Shown piece by piece: positions 56,600-64,000 of a stretch of DNA of 64,000 nt (positions within the stretch are counted from its first letter, which is position 1; each line of letters starts with the position of its first letter). The position numbers and the translations under genes were made by a program. Source of the stretch: Vandiemenella viatica. Taxonomy: Eukaryota; Arthropoda; Insecta; Orthoptera; Morabidae. The notes under the pieces were generated by a model that saw nothing but the letters and a program-made list of their open reading frames with translations, was not told where the DNA came from and did not search any database. The stretch spans positions 145,671,283 to 145,735,282 of the forward strand of contig CM061921.1 in NCBI GenBank assembly GCA_031002005.1, in the 5' to 3' direction.

Positions 56600-57479
56600 G
56601 ATTTCTGACAATTTTAAGGTAAAGAATAAAGTAATGTTCTGAAGCATGTGACCATCCGGCAATTAACATGTGAGCAGGGACTGTCACGTGTAATCCTTCT
56701 TGATTATTCACGGCGGCTTAGTACTAGCCGCTAAGTGTGTCGGGAAGTAGCTGACGTGAGGTAATGACCCAAGCTCTCGTGCTCGGTCCGCGTGACCGGC
56801 TACTATATTAACACCGAATTTTCACTATCGAATGTTCAACACCGATACTGCATCGTGTCCGCACCAGTCCGTGTGTCGCCAGTTTGACCTCGCCTGCCGC
56901 CTCCAGCCAGCCAACCCAGCAACCTGTAAGATAACTTCTAAGTTGATTATTGTGATAACCGTCGTGGATTTTGCTTGACACAACCCAAGGCTGTAACCTG
57001 GCACAGCTTGAGTACAATAAACGGGTTACCTGTTCATCTGAATCATTCCTAATATTAGAACCCACCTGGTCTAAAGGTTAGAGATAAGTCAGAGCTGAAG
57101 ACTAGCATTACAGCAGTCGAGGTGACCAGATGCCTGGTGACTGGCAGTATCTGAATGGCAACTGTAATCGAACAAGTGATTTTCCTCCAGCCTAACACTC
57201 ATTCAACCTAGACAAGAGGCTGTGAATGTGGCGAGCAGTACAATGACCTCCTGACTAAACACTCAGCCACAGTCAAGACCTATTCATGCATCACTCATCT
57301 TTGTAGGTCATATGCTTTTAAACAAACAGTATTTTGGAACCTGATGAATCATTTAGGCTAAACCTGTATATTGAGTGGTTTTCTGTTCAATATGGTCAGA
57401 CATTTCTATTCCATAGGATTATATGTTAAAGTAATGAATTGTTTGGAAACAAAAGAGCTATGAAGAGGAATAAATCAAT
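56600..57479. other. Intron sequence, no feature assigned
   Basis: 56650-57060 is more GC-rich than its surroundings (CGCGTGACCGGCTACTATATTA, in two parts; GTCCGCACCAGTCCGTGTGTC, in two parts). It could be a piece of an LTR or another element. No coding domain seen. Confidence 0.35.
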
Positions 57480-58133
57480 ACATTTGGAGAGGAGAATAAC
57501 TATTGATTACCATAGTTGATGGCAGGAATGGCATCGAAAAACAGGCACGAGCACACATTGAGCATTGTAATTTTCTTATTTATGTCCCTTCGTCAACAGC
57601 GGAATGAGGTAACCACTGCATGACGGCAGCTAGTAGCTAATTGGAAGCTTGCCCGGTTGGTTGGTACCTTGTGGTGGGAGAAAAATTAACATGGTGGATA
57701 GTGTGGATTGTGTATAGAAAAACATCCAAGCATTGTAAAACCGAAAAATACATCACAGATTCACATCAAGGGTTGTCAGCAGAAGGAAACTACAGCAAAT
57801 ATTGTGCCAAACGTTTTGTACACAATAACTAAGAAACTGTAAATTAATTTGAAATAAAGAACAATTTCAAAGATATTGTATACTTATTTATACAACATCT
57901 CTGGTGAGTGGTGGTTCATGTTGGGAAGAGAATGTGGGTGTATGGATAGAAGGGGAGAATTAAGATTGATGGGTGCTATCTTACCTGTTAGTCGCCATCG
58001 TGCAGCGGCTACCTACTGTTCTACTGCTGATGAAGGGACATAAACCCCACAAGTTACAATGCTCTATTAGTCTGTCCATGTTTTGAAATGGTTCCTGCCT
58101 TCAACTGTGGTTGTTATTTTCCTATCCAAATGT
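57480..58133. mobile_element. Foldback element F3, arms about 150 bp
   Basis: The left arm (57480-57640: ACATTTGGAGAGGAGAATAA, ACCATAGTTGATGGCAGGAA, TTTATGTCCCTTCGTCAACA) is the complement of 57985-58133. Interior of about 350 bp without recognised coding. Confidence 0.75.
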
Positions 58134-58149
58134 AATTTTGATTCATCAA

Positions 58150-59170
58150 CAATGAAAACGTAACATTGACACAGTTGAGCTAGTGATGTCCAGTCCTGAA
58201 TGCAACCAGAACTTCAGTTGTTGAAAGCCTACATTCTTGATGGATGATCATACTAAAGTTTTTTTGTTAGTTGATGTCGACAGTTTGCGATATTGTGCTT
58301 CAGTATTTGGCTTCTGACATGTCCTTGAAAGATTTGTATATAGATAAAGAAGATTGAAAAGCTTTCCAATTTCATTAAAAATGAGCAAAAGAAAATTTTT
58401 GGCATCTAGGGATTTCATTTTTGAAATTGGCAGCTTTAAATATTGGCTGCTATTTGAATTGTTCATGAGAACCTTGGGGACATGTCATGTTAAAGCTAAG
58501 AGACTTGCTCGCTGCCAGTTGCTTCTATTCTCTCTTAAGAAAGAAACTGCCGGTTGTCTTCGATGTTGTTTTTTCCCTGTTAGGAAAGTCTTTGCTGTTA
58601 ATGCAAGCATTATCTAGAGGAATGGCCACTGGATTGCCCAGTATCACAAGGCTCTCCCTGTTTTGGCTAGTACCAAATTCCCATCTAATGTCCATGTTTT
58701 AAATATGGTATCAAGTTTCAAAAGTTGGTTTAAGAACTCTGTAAACTGTTGTGACACCATAAATTGATAATATGGCGTTTGGAAGCTCACAAGCCTTTCA
58801 GAAATACAGATCATGCACACTTTCTAGGCATTTAGTGCAGAATTGGCTGGATGATAACATATTTTGGACCAAGAACTTTTCGCCTCCCAATAGCTCTGAT
58901 TTAAATCTGCTGTATTATTTCATGTGGATCGTGACTGAGATACGCTCCAGTAAGTCCCAACATCTTACTGTTTTAATACTGGAGGCCTTTGTTATGGCTT
59001 TATTCATAGGTATGAGGAAGGATATGTTGGCCAAGGCATGTGTTCACTTTCAGCCCAGAATGGAAGTAGTTACCTGGTTAAGGGACAATTATATTGAATT
59101 AAAATATTCTCCAGGGATACTACAATCTAAATGTAACAGTTTTTTGAATGGAAGTAAATTATTGTAAAAA
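58150..59170 (+). pseudogene. Second Tc1/mariner-type transposase relic
   Basis: The C-terminal frame 58772-59167 reads HLVQNWLDDNIFWTKNFSPP, N-S-S-D-L-N-L-L-Y-Y-F-M-W, M-L-A-K-A-C-V-H-F-Q-P-R-M-E-V-V and D-N-Y-I-E. This is the catalytic-end pattern of a Tc1/mariner group distinct from the other three (usual form 'PPNSPDLNPLDYFVW'). Upstream (58350-58570) is a T-L-G-T-C-H-V and K-K-E-T-A-G-C-L-R-C stretch of the DNA-binding part. Broken by stops. Confidence 0.7.
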
Positions 59171-59989
59171 CTGAAACAGTTTTGTTCAGATTCTACTGAA
59201 ACACCATGTACATTGGGTACTATGGTATACCCATTGATTAAGGAAGAGTGATTGTTTTTTACTGTCACTGAATTGACACAGTAAAATAAAATTCCTTTAT
59301 GATTCATGATTTTAATTAAAGTTCAAGATAGCTTATGAGTATTTGCTGTACAACAGTGTTAGTATTGTTTGTTACAATGGTGATTAGTAGAGTTAAAATT
59401 TTACGTAAAAACCTATTTTGTTCCTGACTGAAATAAGGAAGGAGAGTGAAACCCAACACTTACCATGGACGATGGCGGCTGGGAAAGACAAACACAAGTG
59501 AAGCAATATTTTGGTGATTAACCTTATTCTTGCAAGAAGTGAGACACCACGTGGAGTTGGATGTGCACACGACGACATCCGCCCGGCAAATGGAGGTGCC
59601 ATGGCATGGCCAGCATTGGGTGTGGTTGAAGGGGGAGAGGAGAAAGTACTGAATCAATAATCGATAATGCTAGAGGTGTATTATCATTGGAAGTAATTAA
59701 ACATCACCAATATAATTACATGAAAATATAAATACTTAAAAAAAACTTTTTGAAAAAACTTTAAGTAGGAAAGACACAATATAAGATCTACAAAATGTGA
59801 ATAGTAGTAATAAGTTTTGGGTCTACTGGGAGGGAGTTATTGGAGATTTAAGTCTGGAGGATGTCTGGTGTCAAGGATATTCTGGTAGGCTAGTTCCCGT
59901 CTGCAGAGTTTAGTGGAGGTTGTGGCGTCAGGAAAAACTGATGCCTCTAACTATAAAATGCTTGTTGAAATTGTTCAACCTGTGGGAAC

Positions 59990-60400
59990 TGGCATGTTTT
60001 GCCATTGGATGGACTACATTGCTGGTGTACACTGTTTGTGGCCATTCATTCTGATGGCAAGTGAGTTAGTGGTGAGGCCTATATATGCTAGTATATGGAG
60101 ACATTGAGATGATATATAAAGTGTGCTGTGCTGCAAATAGCATGTCCAATGATGGGGAAGAATTCCTTTGTGGTCGGATTGGAGTAGGTGGTGGTAGCTG
60201 GGTGCATGTTTTGCAGCAGAGCCTGTTACACAAGAATGATCCTTGTAGTGGTTTGGGGGAACTACATGTTGAGTATTTATGAACTGAGATATACTTGAGA
60301 TTGGGTGGTCTACTAAAACGTGGGGCAGTGGGTAGGATTTTGTGGAGAATGGTGTACATCCTGGGTAAGAAAAGTAGGAACTCACACCACAACATCGATT
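59990..60400 (-). pseudogene. GIY-YIG / Cys-rich Penelope C-terminal fragment inside foldback F4
   Basis: Minus-strand frames read F-S-R-P-P-N-L-K, GSFLCNRLCCKTCTQLPPPT (C-x3-C-C-x2-C) and then, in the next frame, Y-I-G-L-T-T-N-S-L-A-I-R-M-N-G-H-K-Q. The last is the second half of a GIY-YIG nuclease (usual form 'YIGETGRxLxxRMNGHR'). The combination of Cys-rich linker and GIY-YIG is typical of the Penelope-like C-terminus. One frameshift separates the halves. No RT portion is present. Confidence 0.72.
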
Positions 60401-60495
60401 AAACTCGACAGATGGGTACTAGCCTACCAGAATATCCTTGACACCAGACATCCTCCAGGACTCAATCTCCAATAAGTCCCTCCCAGTAGAACCAG

Positions 60496-60726
60496 CAGGG
60501 CCACATTTGAGCATAGGCTGTAGCCTCGGGGCCTGCACCACAAAGAGGGGAGTCTGCACCACAAGTAGTAGAGCTAAAGAAGAAGAAGAAAAAAAAAATA
60601 TGTCACCAATAAATTATTTTGTGCTGAATTTCGAATTTAAGCCCCCATTCAGAGGAACCACTGCCGGCAGAGGGGCCCGCACCACCTGTATAGCCTAGGG
60701 GCGCACAAAGCCTAAATGCGGCCCTG
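60496..60726. mobile_element. hAT-type MITE (CAGGGCC family), copy 2, inside foldback F4
   Basis: The ends are CAGGGCCACATTTGAGC and the complement of CAGGGCCGCATTTAGGC, with an exact 8-bp duplication AGAACCAG at 60488-60495 and 60727-60734. The left foldback arm has the uninterrupted sequence. Confidence 0.9.
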
Positions 60727-61159
60727 AGAACCAGCACTTATGATTACTACCATTTACATTTTGTAGATCTTATATTGTATCTTTCCAGCTTAGCTTTTTT
60801 TTTTTTAAAAAAAAAGCTCTTTATTATTTATTTTCACAAATTAATTATGTTGATTTTTTACCACTTCCAATGACAATATACTTCTAGCATTATAGATTCA
60901 ATTCTCCCCTTCCCCCTGCTTCCCTGCCCTCCCCACTCCGCACTACCACCAATGCCAGCTGTGCCATGCTGGCTTCATTCATCAGGCAGATAATGTATAT
61001 ACATCTAACTCCACCTGGTGTCTCACTTCTTGCAAGAATAAGGTTAAACATCAAAATATTGCATCACTTTTTTGTGTTTGTCTTTTTGTTTTCATCTTTG
61101 ATAGTCCCCGTCGTCTGTGGTAAATGTTGGGTCTTCTTTCCCTATCCTTCTTTAATTTA

Positions 61160-62335
61160 CTTACTAATTGTTATTATATATAGATTGTGAGGATCAAAGG
61201 CAGCCTTGTGGAGTGGCAAGCAGTGCAGTTGCCCAGGGCCTTGCGTAACAATCGGACTAGAAAAATGTTTATATTTTTTTAAAAATATTTTATCCATAGC
61301 TATTAGTTACAACGGTAAAAAGTTGGTTAATTCTTGGTAAGGTATATATTAATAATAATAAGTGCCTAAATAAAATTTCTCATATAGATTTATTCAATGT
61401 AATATTCACATAAAAGTAAGATTAATGATATCAAAATTAATTAATTTATCAGCTAATAATATTTTTTGTAATTTGACTGTAAAACATGATTGAAAAATTC
61501 ATTACTATTTGACTTTCGCGCCTCGTGCATCAGAAAACTCACTTGAATGCTCGGTTTTGTTACTTTCATGGTGTTAATGATTTATGCTCTGGAGATTCCC
61601 ATGTTTCATTTCATTAGTCAGCTCATGTCAACTTACGCTTATTTTGCTAGCAGCAGTTAGTTAGAGCCACACTTGACCGATACTTTTCCGCACCATTACC
61701 GCAAGGACAGTTGGCCCAGTGATGGCTTACCCCTCTCGTGTTCACACTTGGCCGTAGCTCGTCCATGTTCTTACTCAGTCTTCAGCCTCCCTTAGCATTT
61801 TCACGGGATCAGTGTTCAAAAATTTCCGTAAAAGTGAGTTGCGTTAGCATACTTTACAATCTATGAAAGTAAAAAAGAACGGTGAAATACATTCTTTACC
61901 TTACTCACGTCATCACCGTAATGGTATTCAAACACAGTCTTTACAAACCATCATGAAAGTCTTTTGCACACTATACTAGATTGAAAAATTCTCACGTTTC
62001 TGAACTCGGTCACAATGAAATGTCAATCATTTCGCACTTGTTTCTTCTGTATGTGGTTACTTTCGATTCACTCAATATTTTTTATTAATAAAGAATGAGA
62101 TCATTTTGTATTTTAATTTAAGTACTGATCGTAAAGATGCTGTATAAAATTTCATGCAGTTTCTTACCGGCAGCATAGTGCACCTCTCTCATAGTCACCT
62201 AACTTATTCTGGTAATCCTTGCAGGAAAAGGAAACATACAGTTTAACCTTGAATTCCAACCACAGAGTATCCTAGCATTTCACATTAACAAATCAATGCC
62301 TTGCCAAAGATAAAATTCAATTTTAAGGCACATAA
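61160..62335. other. Intron sequence, no feature assigned
   Basis: AT-rich DNA without recognisable coding sequence or repeats. Confidence 0.5.
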
Positions 62336-62408
62336 AAGTTGCAACCGAGGCCGGGATTTTAACTGGGGGGTCTTCTAACCCCAATTGCATGCCGTAGCCA
62401 TCTAAGAC
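62336..62408 (-). pseudogene. tRNA-like fragment (tRNA pseudogene or SINE head)
   Basis: The minus strand reads TAGATGGCTACGGCATGC (A-box-like), GGGGTTAGAAGACCCCCC, and GTTAAAATCCCGGCCTCGG (B-box-like, GGTTCGAATCC with changes). No CCA, and the arms fit a cloverleaf only loosely, so it is not a functional tRNA gene. Confidence 0.4.
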
Positions 62409-62583
62409 ATTAGGCCAAATTTATAAGTAATGAAAAATAAGTTTTCAAACATAATAAAATAAACATACTCTTTTTATATATAATGTACTTTGTTTCTGCT
62501 ATCCAAAAACACGAAAATAGGGTGCTACCTTTGTTACAGTATTTGATGGATGATGAAATGAAATTTTACGAATGCTTTAGAAC

Positions 62584-62867
62584 AGCATTTCTAAAAGCGG
62601 GATCCCCTACGGGGTTCGCCAAATGAGTGTAGACCGTTCGTGACAAGATTTACGTTGTGAAAATTAGCAAAATTGTTCCTAAAATTGACAACTTGCGACA
62701 AGAAACAAGCCCATCTATCAAATTAATTAATAACATATTGCTATTTGTGACTATTACGTTTTTTTTGAAAAAAATCCTTATTTAAAAAAGGCCATTTTTT
62801 AAGGGGTTCGTCATTCTTTGGGAAATTTCGTGGGGGCATGTGGAGCTTTGAGTTTGAGAAACTTTCC
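62584..62867. mobile_element. hAT-type MITE, third family
   Basis: TTTAGAAC (62576-62583) and TTTAGAAT (62868-62875) look like an 8-bp duplication. The ends AGCATTTCTAAAAG and the complement of GAGTTTGAGAAACTTTCC are imperfectly inverted. The inner motif GGGGTTCGCC/GGGGTTCGTC occurs near both ends. Confidence 0.55.
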
Positions 62868-63379
62868 TTTAGAATGACACAATCTACATTTTGCACTTAA
62901 CTGTTGAACATGGAAGTGAGGTTGAAAGAAATTTTTAAGGTAATTGATAACTCGAAAACATGTGGCCTAAAGGAACAAAAATTTCCGAATTACCTCCATT
63001 TTCTTGTCCACACCCACCAGTCCGACACCAAAGTACAACATCAAAAAGTAAACCAAACCATACTAATGATGATGGAGTGTCGGTCAAGTGTCGGACGACA
63101 TACGGTGTTGTTTGAACTAACCTCAATTGAGTGAGTGCCAATAATAAGAGTGGCGGTGACTGTGTGAATCAGTATTAGTCTAGTGTGGCAATACAAAATG
63201 ATTTGTGGGGCATATATATATTTCAGTAGGTAAACAATCGTTAAATGATATTAAGTTTTAATGAATCTTACGGCATTGACAGTACTTTTAGTGAAAAGTA
63301 AGTTGTTAAAAAACTGCATAAAACTACTTGTAATTATTTCTGAGTTAGTTTTATGTGCGAAACTCGATATATAAAATGA

Positions 63380-63766
63380 CCCCCTCAACCATTCAGAACC
63401 TTCTAAAACCAACCAAAGCTCTGTTTTGGTCAATTCAATACTTTCCATCTTGGAATCCATCAACAGAGTCCTTCAACAAGGTTACAGTTTCCTTCGAGCC
63501 TGTCCTGAAATGAGATCTCTTCTCCCAATAATCATCACTCATCTGCCTAAAACCTACTTTAGTAAACCTCCAAACCTCGGCCAACTACTAGTCTATTAAC
63601 AAGGGCCTACCTGTCTTACAAGACAATTCCAAGTCTCTTCCTTGTGTCAGATCCCACTGCAAGTTGTGCAGTATGCACCCTGCCTCCAACACTTACACCA
63701 TCCAGCAACTGGGGAAAACTTCCCCATTACAGAACCTGCCGCTTGTGTATTCTCCCACATAATATA
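63380..63766 (+). pseudogene. Penelope-like Cys-rich C-terminal fragment
   Basis: Shifting frames give FSKPPNLGQLLV, K-L-C-S-M-H-P-A-S-N-T-Y-T-I-Q, G-K-T-F-P-I-T-E-P-A-A-C-V-F-S-H-I-I-Y. This resembles the linker before the GIY-YIG domain of Penelope-like proteins (usual forms 'PxNLRQLLVRA', 'CxxC', 'TCxSxNVVYLI'). It stops at the H-I-I-Y, where a mariner begins. Confidence 0.6.
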
Positions 63767-64000
63767 TGAAGGTGGTTTGATAAATTCTCAGAATCATCAC
63801 CAGATGTTAGTGCTATCACAATGAGGTTCCCACGTAATAGTAGGTCATCGTTTAGGAGTAAAAATGTAATGTCGGTGTTCTGGGTAGAGATCTGTAGTGT
63901 GGACATCTCTTTGTTGTTGTTCCAGTGTAGTGATTTGTGATGATGGAAAAAATTGAGTTTGAGCAGTGAAAAATTACTCTGTAAAGAAAGGTATGAAATC
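63767..64000 (+). mobile_element. mariner element start (5' end and transposase start, cut by window edge)
   Basis: GAAGGTGGTTTGATAAATTC followed by CACCAGATGTTAGTGCTATC matches the usual mariner terminal region. At 63942 ATGGAAAAAATTGAG opens M-E-K-I-E-F-E-Q, then in a shifted frame K-N-Y-S-V-K-K-G-M-K, the start of a mariner transposase. A one-base loss near 63965 already breaks it. The rest is beyond the window. Confidence 0.65.

Larger units (their letters stand above)
59437..61149. mobile_element. Foldback element F4 with ~450-bp inverted arms around a Penelope-like domain
   Basis: The left arm (59437-~59905) begins GGAAGGAGAGTGAAACCCAA. Its complement runs from about 61149 back to 60410, interrupted by a 231-bp MITE. 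Shared blocks include CTTATTCTTGCAAGAAGTGA, ATATAAGATCTACAAAATGT and GTCTGGTGTCAAGGATATTC. The arms are roughly 80-90% alike by eye. Confidence 0.85.

Noticed and set aside
62336..62408. Functional tRNA gene
   Set aside because: The A and B boxes are degenerate and the arms do not pair well enough for a cloverleaf.

Overview
The window is a piece of a large, repeat-rich insect genome. It carries one recognisable host gene, a selenophosphate synthetase (SPS), spread over about 46 kb with introns of 39.0 kb, 5.9 kb and 0.9 kb, and the gene is still unfinished when the window ends. Almost everything else is transposable elements, many nested inside each other. The tRNA-headed SINE (eight copies), the CR1-type LINEs with a TAGATG-repeat tail, and the retained UGA-containing SPS gene suggest a polyneopteran (orthopteroid) insect. 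That assignment is an inference from remembered repeat families, not a database result.

The host gene: exon 1 (ATG at 5601) reads through an in-frame TGA at 5700-5702, exactly where SPS proteins carry selenocysteine, and an 11-bp hairpin sits 11 nt downstream of it. Exons 2 (44778-44882), 3 (50793-50941) and 4 (51817-51929) join in consistent phase and cover about the first 193 codons. The C-terminal half and any SECIS element were not found and probably lie beyond 64 kb.

Layout. 1-450: 3' end of a piggyBac-like element, inserted into an antisense CR1 LINE (447-~3340). 3.5-5.1 kb: a direct repeat pair, a SINE and a hAT-type MITE. 5.6-5.8 kb: SPS exon 1. 6.3-9.5 kb: AT-rich intron with inverted repeats and a pogo/Tigger-like MITE. 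9.53-15.74 kb: a full-length CR1 with 108-bp promoter-like monomers, split by a Tc1 element that itself holds a SINE, and broken by a 1000-N assembly gap. 16.7-20.7 kb: an unidentified region split by a broken piggyBac. 20.9-30.9 kb: a second CR1 whose 5' region is split by a 5.8-kb I-clade LINE with a 12-bp target duplication. 32.3-33.8 kb: a hAT-like element. 35.3-38.6 kb: a LINE relic, a Penelope-like relic and SINEs. 41.9-47.8 kb: two antisense LINEs, the first carrying a mariner and a SINE. 44.8-51.9 kb: SPS exons 2-4. 50.4-61.2 kb: four related foldback elements, a split mariner-like transposon, a LINE tail and a second Tc1/mariner relic. 62-64 kb: a tRNA-like fragment, a hAT-type MITE, and a Penelope relic cut by a mariner start.

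No prokaryotic features, CRISPR arrays, rRNA genes or functional tRNA genes were seen. All transposon coding regions except a few short open stretches are broken by stops or frameshifts.
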